In this document: positions 43,116 to 51,664 of the stretch, piece by piece
Layout of the letters: every line of letters begins with the position of its first letter
Numbering within the stretch: the first letter of the stretch is position 1
Source of the DNA: Aquisediminimonas profunda
GTDB taxonomy: Bacteria; Pseudomonadota; Alphaproteobacteria; Sphingomonadales; Sphingomonadaceae
Reading direction: 5' to 3'
Length of the DNA: 64,000 nucleotides
Assembly (NCBI RefSeq): GCF_019443285.1
Contig: NZ_CP080327.1
Span: 62,001-126,000 of the forward strand
The notes under the pieces: generated by a model
Told to the model about the DNA's origin: nothing
The model's input: only the letters and a program-made list of their open reading frames with translations
Database searches by the model: none
Translations under genes and position numbers: made by a program

Positions 43116-43827
43116 GGCCGGCGCCACAGGCGCGCTGTTCGGGGCGCTGTTGCTGGCAGGGTGCGGCGGGAGCGCGGGCCCCAGGCCGGATCGCGACATC
43201 CCGTCCTCAGAATTTCCGGCAGCGCACCGCCCCGTCGCACCAATCGTGTCGAGCCGCTGGTCAACCGAAGAAGCGCGCGACAGGTTGAAGGAAGCCGATC
43301 ATGTGATGGACCTTGCGGGTGTGAAACGCGGCATGACCGTTGCCGATATCGGCGCGGGGGAAGGCTATTACACCATCCGCCTGGCCCAGCGCGTGGGAGC
43401 CAAGGGCCGCGTGCTGGCTGAAGACATTATTCCCGAAGTGCGGAACAAGCTGGCCGAGCGCGTTTATCGCGAACAGCTCGACAATGTCAGCGTCCGGCTT
43501 GGGGCCCCTGCCGATCCGAAGCTGCCAGAACGGAGCTTCGATCGCATCCTGATGGTGCATATGTATCATGAGATAGAGGCGCCCTATGAATTCCTCTGGC
43601 GGATGCGTCCGTCACTGAAGAAGGGCGGGCAAGTGATCATCGTCGATGCCGACCGCCCGACGGCCAACCATGGCACGCCCCCCGCCCTGCTTGCCTGCGA
43701 ACTGGCAGCGGTGGGCTACAGGCAAACCGAAGCAAGGCTCTTGCCGCAGCCGGGCACTTACCTGCGCGCATTCCGGGCAGAGGGTCCACGCCCGGAGCCG
43801 CAGAACATAAAAGCTTGCAAGGGCTGA
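43105..43827 (+). CDS. Lipoprotein class I SAM-dependent methyltransferase
   Basis: A 240-residue Rossmann-fold methyltransferase-like protein with motif [17 protein letters not shown] (about 72-87), acidic ADVL-like EDIIPE, and motif IV-like [12 protein letters not shown]. Unexpectedly, it begins with a lipoprotein signal: [20 protein letters not shown] with lipobox LAGC at residues 17-20. Exported methyltransferase-like proteins of this kind (COG4798-like) occur in proteobacteria, yet SAM is not expected outside the cytosol. The ATG overlaps the end of prfB by 11 bases. Confidence 0.75.
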   Translation: MSIKAGATGALFGALLLAGCGGSAGPRPDRDIPSSEFPAAHRPVAPIVSSRWSTEEARDRLKEADHVMDLAGVKRGMTVADIGAGEGYYTIRLAQRVGAKGRVLAEDIIPEVRNKLAERVYREQLDNVSVRLGAPADPKLPERSFDRILMVHMYHEIEAPYEFLWRMRPSLKKGGQVIIVDADRPTANHGTPPALLACELAAVGYRQTEARLLPQPGTYLRAFRAEGPRPEPQNIKACKG

Positions 43828-43837
43828 CGTCGCCCCG

Positions 43838-44371
43838 TTACCCCAGCTTTTCGATCTTGGCCTGAAGTTCGGCAAGCTGAGCCTTGAGCGCGGCAATCTC
43901 GTCATCCTTCTTGTCGCGCAATGGCTTGGGCCGGAAGGCACTCGCCGCAGCTTCGAACATTTCGAGATTGCGCTTCGCGATTTCTCCGAAGGGTCCGCTT
44001 GCAATTGCGCCTTCAAGGGCTTCGCGAAATTTCGAGTGGTTCTTGCGGAAGGCATCCATCGACGCTTCGAGGTAGCCCGGCACCATGGCCTGCATCGAAT
44101 CGCCGTACATCGAGATCAGCTGGCGCAGGAATCCCGCCGGGAGCATCGTCTGCCCGCGCCCTTCCTCATCCATGATGATCTGGGTGAGGACACTGTGGGT
44201 GATATCCTCATTGCTCTTCGCATCGAGCACCTGAAACTCGCGCCCCTCACGCGTCATCTTCGCCAGGTCGTCGAGCGTGATGTAGGATGAGGTATGGGTG
44301 TTGTAGAGCCTGCGGTTCGCATATTTCTTGATGATGACGGGCTTGGTTCCATCATTCGCTGTCTTGGCCAT
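43838..44371 (-). CDS. phaR: Polyhydroxyalkanoate synthesis repressor PhaR
   Basis: A 177-residue regulator that binds both DNA and PHB granules and represses phasin genes. Seen: N-terminal PHB_acc_N DNA-binding domain (IIKKYANRRLYNTHTSSYIT, residues 13-32), LTQIIMDEEGRGQTMLP-like linker, the PHB-accumulation repeat (MYGDSMQAMVPGYLEASMDAF) and a coiled-coil C-terminus (DEIAALKAQLAELQAKIEKLG). This implies the organism makes PHA; no phaCAB genes are in the window. Confidence 0.93.
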   Translation of the reverse strand: MAKTANDGTKPVIIKKYANRRLYNTHTSSYITLDDLAKMTREGREFQVLDAKSNEDITHSVLTQIIMDEEGRGQTMLPAGFLRQLISMYGDSMQAMVPGYLEASMDAFRKNHSKFREALEGAIASGPFGEIAKRNLEMFEAAASAFRPKPLRDKKDDEIAALKAQLAELQAKIEKLG

Positions 44372-44725
44372 CGGGCGACCCCTGAAACGGAAAAAACGAT
44401 CCTAGCCCGATTCATAGTGCGCTGCAACATGAGTGCCGCAGCCGTACCGAATCGGGAAGGCCAGAGTCTGAACCATGTTCGTGGATCAGATTTTTGATAC
44501 ATCGGAAATAACTATATTGCATCTAATGTTAAAAATTTTTTGTATATGCGACTTCATAAATAGAATTCAGAATAATGTTGCATCAATACTACAATATATT
44601 GAATAAATTTGACGAATAGACGGAATTTTTGATTTTCTCTTGCCGGATCATTCAGTTTTTTAGTTGTGATGTCCCCACCGCCGCGTGCGTTCTCAAAGGC
44701 GCGGTCAATCATTGGGGATAAAGTA
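44372..44725. other. AT-rich intergenic region before the second TonB receptor
   Basis: A 354-base gap without credible genes. From about 44482 to 44660 it is strongly AT-rich (runs such as TTAAAAATTTTTTGTATATG and AATATATTGAATAAATTTG), in sharp contrast with the GC-rich surroundings. It must hold the promoters of the divergent phaR and receptor genes. The AT-rich core could reflect transferred DNA or a nucleoid-protein target. Confidence 0.7.
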
Positions 44726-47707
44726 ATGCAAAAAAGTCGTTTCCTGCTGGCCTCCGCCCTAGCTTCGTCCAGTCTCTTCCTCCTCGCCCAGCCCGCCTGG
44801 TCGCAAGACGCCGCACCACAGGCGACCAAGGGTGCTGCCGAAGCGGATGGTGACGAGATTATCGTCACTGGAACAATTCTGCGCCGCACGGATACCGAGA
44901 CACCGTCCCCGATCACAATTGTGACGGCAGAAGATATCGATAAGCGCGGAGTCAACACTGTTCAGGATGCGCTCCAGTTGCTCACTTCCAACAACGGTCC
45001 GGCAATTACGAATTCGTTTACAGCGAACGGCGCGTTCGCAGCAGGGGCTTCAGCAGTGTCTCTGCGCGGATTGACTACGTCCTCCACCCTGGTTCTTTTC
45101 GATGGCTTGCGGGCCGCAAATTATCCGCTCGCCGACGATGGCACCCGCAACTTCGTCGATCTGAATACCATTCCTGATGACGTGATCGAGCGCGTCGAAG
45201 TTCTGCGCGATGGGGCATCTTCGAGCTATGGCGCTGATGCGATCGCCGGCGTGGTAAACATCATCACGAAGCGCTCCTTCACTGGAATTGGCGGACGCGT
45301 TGAAGCTGGTACATCCTCCCGCGGGGACGCAGGAAACCAGAGAATTAGCCTAACGGCAGGCATTGGTGACCTCGATGAAAAGGGGTTCAACGCATATATC
45401 AGTGGATTCTATCTCCACGGTTCGCAGCTGCGAAACAGCGATCGCCCCTATCCCTATAACTCCGACGATCAGCGCGGCCTCTGCTTTAATGGAGTTTGCG
45501 GCCCCAACAACGTGATCAACGGCTTCGATGCCAATGGCGCGTTTCCAAACCTTGGATTTGGAACGACGGCAAGCACGTTGTTCGTTCGCCCCTTCGACGC
45601 CACAAACACGACACCACAAGGTCGCAACCAGATGCTCAACCCTGCATTAGGCTGTATTCGGGGGACTGCCTACAGCCCGACTGCAGCTGAGCTCGCAGGC
45701 AGCAACAATGGCGCCGTCCCGACAACGCTCTGCCAACAGGACAATACAAAGGAATTCGGGGTCATTTCCCCCGAAATCGAGCGGCTGGGGGGTACTGTTC
45801 GCGCGACAGCAAAAGTCGGCGACACTGCAGAGGCCTATTTTACCGTCAACTTCCAGCAAACCACTTCAAGCTATGATGGCAATCCGGCTACGATCAGGGC
45901 CCGCGCACCGGCCGGGATTCTTTTCCCCGTTTTCCAGAACAATTCCGGCGCAAGCAATCTGACGCTGCCCGTATTTGTCTGCCCTCGAGGCACCACCGCT
46001 CCTTGCACTGCTGCCAACGGCAGGCTCAATCCCAACAACCCCTTCGCGGCACAGGGGCAGGTCGCCCGTTTGGTGGGCCGCTTGCCCAACATCTTCGAAT
46101 TCAACGAAACCCGCAGTCGGGTCTATCGCGCTGCTGCAGGAATCAATGGCAGCTTTCTGGGTGACGGCAGCTATCAAGTAGATGGGGTTGTTATGCATAA
46201 TGACCTACGGAGGATTTCCGAGGGCTATGTCTATATCCAACATCTGCTCGATGTCGTTGCGGACGGAAGCTACAACTTCGTCAATCCATTTCTGAACACC
46301 AAAGCCCAGAATGACTTTCTTGCTCCACGGAACGTCACGAATTCGACATCCGATCTCTATCAGGCTCAAGTTATTCTTGGAAAGCCCCTGTTCGAATTAC
46401 CCGGTGGCAAAGTCCAGCTCGGCGTAGGAGGGAGCATTCGCTACGAAGCCATTGACGCGCCAAGCGCCAATGATGACTTCAATGGTCCCACGCAGCGGTA
46501 CTTCCGCCTCAATGCTTTCGGTACAAAAGGCCACAGGACAGTCAAATCTGCTTTTGCTGAAATTGGTGCGCCAATTCTTGACAATCTAGAGGCAAACCTG
46601 TCCGGTCGCTATGACAGCTATTCAAGTGGACAGCATTCGTTTTCGCCCAAGGCGGGATTGAAATTCACGCCGATCAAGCAGTTAGCGATACGCGGTACGT
46701 ATTCAAAGGGCTTCAGAATACCGAGCTTTGCCGAGTCAAACGCGCTGCCAACCACTGGGTTTGTAACCCAATCTCGCGCCAATCTGCCAAACAATTTCCT
46801 CAATCAATATGGCGCCAACTGTAATAATGGACCAACTGGCGTGTGCCCAACCTATATCACTGCATATTCGCTCGGACTCACGCAGATTGGCACCCCCAAC
46901 CTCAAGCCCGAAAAGTCTCGCAGCTTTACCGGCGGCATTGTTTTTGAGCCTATCAAGAACGTCACACTTACGTTCGACTATTACAACATCCGCAAAACAA
47001 GAGCGATCACTGCTGCAGACACGACGCCCGCCGTTGCGGCCTATTATGCCGGACGCCCAATTCCGCCGGGATTTACAGTTATTGCCGATTCGCCTGATCC
47101 CAATTTCCCGAACGCACTTCCGCGCATCGCGTTCGTCCAGTCGGGCTTCATCAATGCGAATACGATTGTGTCTGAAGGGTTCGACTTTTCGGCAACCGGC
47201 AATTTCGAGTTCGATAACGGCATTAAGCTGACAGTTTCCGGAGAAGCGAGCCGTATTGAAAAGCTGAACACAAAATTCCCTGATGGCCACACTGAACACT
47301 ATGCTGGCACGCTCGGAAACTTCAACCTGACCGCAGGTACGGGCACGCCCCGCTGGAGAGCAAGTGGCGAAGTCACAGTCGAATATAATGCGTTTTCTGT
47401 CACTGCGAGCGGGAACTATTTCGATGGCTATAACCTCTCTGCCGAAGACCAAGGAGACGTGGCAGGCGATTGCGGCCAATCAAATGGGTTCACACCCTGC
47501 AATGTGAAATCCTACTTCACGCTGGATCTGAACACGGACGTAAAGGTGAACGATCATTTTGACTTTTACGTGAATGTCCAGAACCTTTTTGACCGACTGC
47601 CTCCGATCGACCCCGTTACTTATGGAGCCAACAACTATAATGCGGTGCAGGGCGGAACGGGAATTGTCGGCCGAGCATTCCGCGCCGGTGCAAAATTCAA
47701 ATTCTGA
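44726..47707 (+). CDS. TonB-dependent receptor, large, lower GC
   Basis: Outer-membrane receptor of 993 residues. Seen: signal peptide MQKSRFLLASALASSSLFLL ending near AWSQD, TonB-box-like DEIIVTGTILRRTDTETPSP, a plug with VEVLRDGASSSYGADAIAGVVNIIT, several unpaired-cysteine loop pairs (LCFNGVCG, VCPRGTTAPC, NCNNGPTGVC) and the terminal aromatic FRAGAKFKF. It belongs to the oar/CirA-like sphingomonad receptors whose ligand is usually unknown. The coding DNA seems to use more A/T-ending codons than its neighbours, and its promoter region is AT-rich. GGGGA lies before the ATG at 44726. Confidence 0.92.
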   Translation: MQKSRFLLASALASSSLFLLAQPAWSQDAAPQATKGAAEADGDEIIVTGTILRRTDTETPSPITIVTAEDIDKRGVNTVQDALQLLTSNNGPAITNSFTANGAFAAGASAVSLRGLTTSSTLVLFDGLRAANYPLADDGTRNFVDLNTIPDDVIERVEVLRDGASSSYGADAIAGVVNIITKRSFTGIGGRVEAGTSSRGDAGNQRISLTAGIGDLDEKGFNAYISGFYLHGSQLRNSDRPYPYNSDDQRGLCFNGVCGPNNVINGFDANGAFPNLGFGTTASTLFVRPFDATNTTPQGRNQMLNPALGCIRGTAYSPTAAELAGSNNGAVPTTLCQQDNTKEFGVISPEIERLGGTVRATAKVGDTAEAYFTVNFQQTTSSYDGNPATIRARAPAGILFPVFQNNSGASNLTLPVFVCPRGTTAPCTAANGRLNPNNPFAAQGQVARLVGRLPNIFEFNETRSRVYRAAAGINGSFLGDGSYQVDGVVMHNDLRRISEGYVYIQHLLDVVADGSYNFVNPFLNTKAQNDFLAPRNVTNSTSDLYQAQVILGKPLFELPGGKVQLGVGGSIRYEAIDAPSANDDFNGPTQRYFRLNAFGTKGHRTVKSAFAEIGAPILDNLEANLSGRYDSYSSGQHSFSPKAGLKFTPIKQLAIRGTYSKGFRIPSFAESNALPTTGFVTQSRANLPNNFLNQYGANCNNGPTGVCPTYITAYSLGLTQIGTPNLKPEKSRSFTGGIVFEPIKNVTLTFDYYNIRKTRAITAADTTPAVAAYYAGRPIPPGFTVIADSPDPNFPNALPRIAFVQSGFINANTIVSEGFDFSATGNFEFDNGIKLTVSGEASRIEKLNTKFPDGHTEHYAGTLGNFNLTAGTGTPRWRASGEVTVEYNAFSVTASGNYFDGYNLSAEDQGDVAGDCGQSNGFTPCNVKSYFTLDLNTDVKVNDHFDFYVNVQNLFDRLPPIDPVTYGANNYNAVQGGTGIVGRAFRAGAKFKF

Positions 47708-47738
47708 AGCAGCGCAACCTAAGATAATACTTACCTTA

Positions 47739-47765
47739 GGGCCGTCCTTCGGGGCGGCCCTTTTT
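47739..47765 (+). terminator. Strong rho-independent terminator of the TonB receptor
   Basis: GGGCCGTCC and GGGCGGCCC form a nine-base-pair stem with a UUCG tetraloop (47748-47751), followed by TTTTT (47761-47765). This is the most convincing intrinsic terminator in the window. Confidence 0.9.
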
Positions 47766-48800
47766 CTATCCCCATATCCGCTTGAAGCGCGCGCCCAGCG
47801 CGGTCAGCAATTCATAGGGCGCAATACCGGATTGGGCCGTCGCTTCAGCCAAGGCATAGTCAAGCGTCACCCAATCCCCTTCGCCAAGGTCGGGTTCGGC
47901 ATCTACGCAAATCGCAAGCAAGTCCATCGAGACGCGCCCAACCACCGGAAAGCGACCACCACCCGCGCTGCCCCGGTTGGAAAAGCCCCGCAAATATCCA
48001 TCGGCATAGCCAATGTTGAGGATCGCGAGTTCCATGTCGCGGTCAGCCGTGAAGGTTGCATTGTAGCCCACGCTGTCCCCTGCCCGGATGCGACGGCGCT
48101 GGATAACCTGCGCCTGTGGGTGCGCCACCTGCATGATATGCCCGACTGCCTCCCCGCGCGGAATGCCGCCATAAAGTGCAAGGCCGGGCCGCGTCAGATC
48201 GAAATGATAGTCGGGCCCAAGGCAGATGCCAGCCGAATTGGCCAGGCTCATCCGCCTGGCACTGGTCCGTCCGGCAAGTGCTGCAAAGGCCGCCCGCTGC
48301 CGCTCATTCTGTGGCACATCTTCATCCGCCGAGGCAAGGTGGCTCAACAGCGTGTCGATGCTGAGCCCGTCGAGCAGGCCATCCAATACGTCCTTCGCCG
48401 CAAGGCCCAAACGGTTCATGCCGGTATCGACCATGACGTCACACAGGCCTCCCCCGGCCTGTTTCCATCGCTTCACCTGTTCGACGGTGTTGAGCGTGGG
48501 CCGCGCGCGTGAAGTCCGGGCTTCCGCCATGTCCACATCGCGCACCCCATGGAGGACCGAGAGCGAAATGCCGTCCGGCAACGCGCCAAGCGCGCGCACC
48601 TCATCCCATGTGGTCACGAAAAAGTCGCGGCATCCGGCAGCGGCCAACCTCTCCAGAACGGGCCGCGCGCCAAGGCCGTAACCGTTCGCCTTGATCGCGG
48701 CACCACAGGCGGCCTTGCCGCTTTGCGCTGCAAGCCAGCGCCAATTGGCAACAAGCGCCGCGCCATCGAGCGCAAGGCGAAGGGGTGCAGTGCGGGTCAT
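47766..48800 (-). CDS. alr: Alanine racemase
   Basis: PLP enzyme making D-alanine for peptidoglycan (344 residues). Seen: the PLP lysine Lys37 in AIKANGYGLGA, the second base Tyr246 in SVGYNATF, HLASADED with the family His, and SMDLLAICV near the PLP phosphate site. The ATG at 48800 starts the conserved RTAPLRLALDG. It is slightly shorter than enteric Alr and its C-terminus ends ALGARFKRIWG. Transcribed together with, or after, the MHS transporter gene upstream on the minus strand (28-base gap). Confidence 0.93.
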   Translation of the reverse strand: MTRTAPLRLALDGAALVANWRWLAAQSGKAACGAAIKANGYGLGARPVLERLAAAGCRDFFVTTWDEVRALGALPDGISLSVLHGVRDVDMAEARTSRARPTLNTVEQVKRWKQAGGGLCDVMVDTGMNRLGLAAKDVLDGLLDGLSIDTLLSHLASADEDVPQNERQRAAFAALAGRTSARRMSLANSAGICLGPDYHFDLTRPGLALYGGIPRGEAVGHIMQVAHPQAQVIQRRRIRAGDSVGYNATFTADRDMELAILNIGYADGYLRGFSNRGSAGGGRFPVVGRVSMDLLAICVDAEPDLGEGDWVTLDYALAEATAQSGIAPYELLTALGARFKRIWG

Positions 48801-48828
48801 CCCGCGCGCGATAGTGGCAGACGCGCGA

Positions 48829-50400
48829 TCAGTCGAGTTCCTTGTGCCTGTTCTCTTCAAGCCAGATCGCGCTGACGACAAAGGCCATGGCGGTCACGCC
48901 AACGCCATACCATAGACCGTTGAACGCACCCCCGGTCTTCACGACAATATATTGCGAGATCAGCGGCAGGAAACCGCCGAAGTAGCCCGTACCGATGTGG
49001 TAGGGAATCGACATGGAGGTATAGCGGATCTTGGCGGGGAACATTTCCACCAGGATCGCCGCAACCTGCCCGTATGTCATTGCCGACAGTGCAACCAACG
49101 ACGCCACGGCAAGGATGATAAGCAGCGGATTGCGCGCATCCGGATCGGACTTGTCCGGATAACCAGCCGCCTCAAGCGTTGCGACATAGGCCTTTTCGTC
49201 GAAACCAGTCACCTCAGCAGACCCGACTTTGAGCGCCACTGCGGAACCGTCTTCCTTGGCATAGCTGATGCCGCGCTTCGACAGGAAGTTGAGCGCTTTC
49301 GCGCATTCGGTCTCGTGTTTGGCCGCGAACACGTTGAACTCGCAGTCTGGCGCCACCAAAGTAACCGGGCTGGTTTTGGTTGCCTGCGAGAGCGCCGGAT
49401 TGGCGGCGTCTGCCATCATATAAAAGAGCGGGAACGTCAGCAGCATCGACAGTGCATAGCCGGTCAAGAGGATGCGCTTGCGTCCGACCGTATCGGAGAC
49501 CCAGCCAAAGGCTACGTAGAGCGGTACTGCGATCAGCGCGCCGACAGCCATATAGAGCAGGGCGTCAGTTTCGGGCACGCGTGCTGTGCCGGTCAGGAAA
49601 TAGAGCGTGTAGAATTGCGACGTGTAATAAATCACCGTCAGCCCGGCTGCGACCCCGAACATCGCAACCATGATGCGCTTGATGTTGCCGGGATAGCGCA
49701 AGCTGTCGACAAACGGGTTCTTGGAGGTCGTCCCCGCTTCCTTCATCGCCTTGAAAACCGGGCTTTCCGAGAGTTTGAGCCGGATGTAGAGCGATATGGC
49801 GAGCAGCAGGATGGAGAGCAGAAACGGCACGCGCCACCCCCAGGCCTCGAACTCCTCGGTGCTCATCGATGTCCGCGTTGCCAGCACGACGACCACCGCA
49901 AGCAGGAAGCCACCGCCAACTGACGCCTGGATCCAGCTAGTGTACTGGCCGCGCTTGTTCTTGGGCGCGTGTTCAGCGACGTAGATCGCAGCCCCGCCAT
50001 ATTCGCCGCCAAGCGCGAGACCCTGAAGACATCGAAGCAGCAGAAGCAGCGCAGCTGCCCAGACGCCTGCAGTCGCAAAGGTCGGCAGGAGACCAATGGC
50101 TGCCGTTGCCCCGCCCATCAAGGTGATGGTCACGAGAAAGGTATATTTGCGCCCGATCCGGTCGCCAAAATAGCCGAACAGGATCGCGCCCAGTGGCCGA
50201 ACGCCAAAGCCCGCGCCGAACACGGCAAGGCTGGCAAGCGTTGCGGCGGTCGGATTGTCCGACGGGAAAAACAGCTTGCCGATCAGCGCGCCCAAAATAC
50301 CGTAAACGAAGAAATCATACCATTCAAAGATCGTTCCGAGCGCAGAGGCAGTGATGACCAGCCGGTCGCGCTTGATATCCACCTCGCCCGTATCACTCAT
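48829..50400 (-). CDS. MHS-family MFS transporter with large loop insertion
   Basis: Metabolite:H+ symporter of 523 residues with 12 hydrophobic segments. Seen: the family signature FEWYDFFVYGILG near the N-terminus, GDRIGRKYTFLVTI (the MFS DRxGRR loop), and VSDTVGRKRILL. Between two late helices is an insertion of about 90 residues with cysteine-containing LVAPDCEFNVFAAKHETEC and an acidic-lysine stretch (VTGFDEKAYVATLEAAGYP) that ordinary MHS carriers lack. Similar insertions occur in some alphaproteobacteria; the substrate is unknown (dicarboxylates, betaine or alpha-keto acids). Confidence 0.88.
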   Translation of the reverse strand: MSDTGEVDIKRDRLVITASALGTIFEWYDFFVYGILGALIGKLFFPSDNPTAATLASLAVFGAGFGVRPLGAILFGYFGDRIGRKYTFLVTITLMGGATAAIGLLPTFATAGVWAAALLLLLRCLQGLALGGEYGGAAIYVAEHAPKNKRGQYTSWIQASVGGGFLLAVVVVLATRTSMSTEEFEAWGWRVPFLLSILLLAISLYIRLKLSESPVFKAMKEAGTTSKNPFVDSLRYPGNIKRIMVAMFGVAAGLTVIYYTSQFYTLYFLTGTARVPETDALLYMAVGALIAVPLYVAFGWVSDTVGRKRILLTGYALSMLLTFPLFYMMADAANPALSQATKTSPVTLVAPDCEFNVFAAKHETECAKALNFLSKRGISYAKEDGSAVALKVGSAEVTGFDEKAYVATLEAAGYPDKSDPDARNPLLIILAVASLVALSAMTYGQVAAILVEMFPAKIRYTSMSIPYHIGTGYFGGFLPLISQYIVVKTGGAFNGLWYGVGVTAMAFVVSAIWLEENRHKELD

Positions 50401-50531
50401 TTTTGAACAGTTCCTATCTTTTGTATCGTTGACACGCCCTTACCGGCAGTTATGCGGAAGGGACAAGCATGTTTGGCTTGGTTCTTGTGGCTGGTGTTCC
50501 GGCCAAACAACCCAAATGGTCAAGAGGATAA

Positions 50532-51554
50532 ATGTCGATGAAGTCACGCAGGCTGGGCAAGAGTGCCATTTACGTTTCCGATATCTGCATGGGAACCATG
50601 ACGTTCGGAAACCAGGCTGACGAGGCAACGGCACACCGCGTTCTCGACATGAGCCTTGATGCCGGGATCAACTTTTTCGACACGGCCGAAGGTTATCCCG
50701 TGCCGCCCGATATCAAATATGTCGGCGTGACCGAAGAGATTGTCGGCCGCTGGCTGAAGGGCAAGAACCGCGATTCGATCATTCTCGCAACCAAGGTCTC
50801 CGGGCCGAGCCATGTCTGGTTCAAGAGCCCCAAGCGTGGTGGCATGACGGCGCTGGACCGGCACAATATCAAGGTTGCGGTCGAAGACAGCCTGCGCAAG
50901 CTCCAGACCGATTATATCGATCTGTACCAGACGCACTGGCCAGATCATGACACGCCCTATGAAGAGACAATGGAAACGCTCGACGAGCTGATCCGCGAAG
51001 GCAAGGTCCGAATCATCGGCTGTTCGAATGAAACAAGCTGGGGGCTGATGAAATCGATCCAGGCGTCCGAACGCGTTGGCGCCGCGCGATACCAGACGAT
51101 CCAGAACAATTTCAGTATCAACAACCGCCGCTTCGAGGACGAACTGGCACAGGTCTGCCGCCAGGAAGGGGTGAGCCTCATCCCCTATTCGCCGATCGGC
51201 GGCGGCGTCCTGTCAGGCAAATACCAGGATGGCAAGCGCCCGGCCGGCGCACGCTTTTCCGCCTATCTCGACATGGGTGGCCGGCAGGCGACCATGGCGC
51301 AGCGCTTTGCAGGGCCGCGGGCGCTTGAATCGACAGCGCGGATCATGGAGATCGCGAAGGAGGCGGGCATGTCTCCCGTAACTCTCGCTGTCGCCTGGTC
51401 GAAACAGCATGATTTCGTTGCGTCGACGATTGTCGGCGTCACAACAGTCGAACAATGCGCAGAGATTTTTGCCGCAGCAGACCTTGTCCTTCCCGACGAT
51501 GTCATGAAAGCCATCCACAAGGTCACGAAGGAGATCCTCTACCCGATGGGGTGA
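50532..51554 (+). CDS. Aldo/keto reductase (Tas/YajO-like)
   Basis: NADPH-dependent oxidoreductase of 340 residues with a TIM barrel. Seen: GTMTFGNQ (N-terminal), INFFDTAEGYP with the catalytic Asp and Tyr, the Lys in LATKVSGPSH, the His in YQTHWPDHDTP, and YSPIGGGVLSGKY for the NADP site. Start: the ATG at 50532 follows AGAGGA by three bases, or the next ATG (50538) with better spacing. The gene is divergent from the MHS transporter across 131 bases. Substrate unknown. Confidence 0.92.
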   Translation: MSMKSRRLGKSAIYVSDICMGTMTFGNQADEATAHRVLDMSLDAGINFFDTAEGYPVPPDIKYVGVTEEIVGRWLKGKNRDSIILATKVSGPSHVWFKSPKRGGMTALDRHNIKVAVEDSLRKLQTDYIDLYQTHWPDHDTPYEETMETLDELIREGKVRIIGCSNETSWGLMKSIQASERVGAARYQTIQNNFSINNRRFEDELAQVCRQEGVSLIPYSPIGGGVLSGKYQDGKRPAGARFSAYLDMGGRQATMAQRFAGPRALESTARIMEIAKEAGMSPVTLAVAWSKQHDFVASTIVGVTTVEQCAEIFAAADLVLPDDVMKAIHKVTKEILYPMG

Positions 51555-51559
51555 GGGCG

Positions 51560-51658
51560 CTATTTCTTCTTCTGATTCCGCATCACGACGAAGCCGATGG
51601 CCATGATGACAAGTCCAAGGACAATCAGGACTTCAAGTGCTGTTTCGACGGTTTCCAT
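51560..51658 (-). CDS. 32-residue single-pass membrane peptide downstream of glmS
   Basis: ATG (51658) to TAG (51560), six bases after the glmS stop on the same strand, with GAGG five bases upstream. The peptide has a short acidic start (METVETALE), a hydrophobic segment of about 17 residues (VLIVLGLVIMAIGFVVM) and a basic tail (RNQKKK), i.e. one clear transmembrane helix with the tail inside. Too short for standard gene callers; coupling to glmS is suggested by position. No known family is recognised. Confidence 0.55.
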   Translation of the reverse strand: METVETALEVLIVLGLVIMAIGFVVMRNQKKK

Positions 51659-51664
51659 TGAGCC

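Noticed and set aside
50405-50430. EcfG-like general stress promoter (GAAC-N18-CGTT) before the aldo/keto reductase gene
   Set aside because: The first element lacks the leading GG of GGAAC and the spacer is at the limit; chance matches of this quality are frequent.
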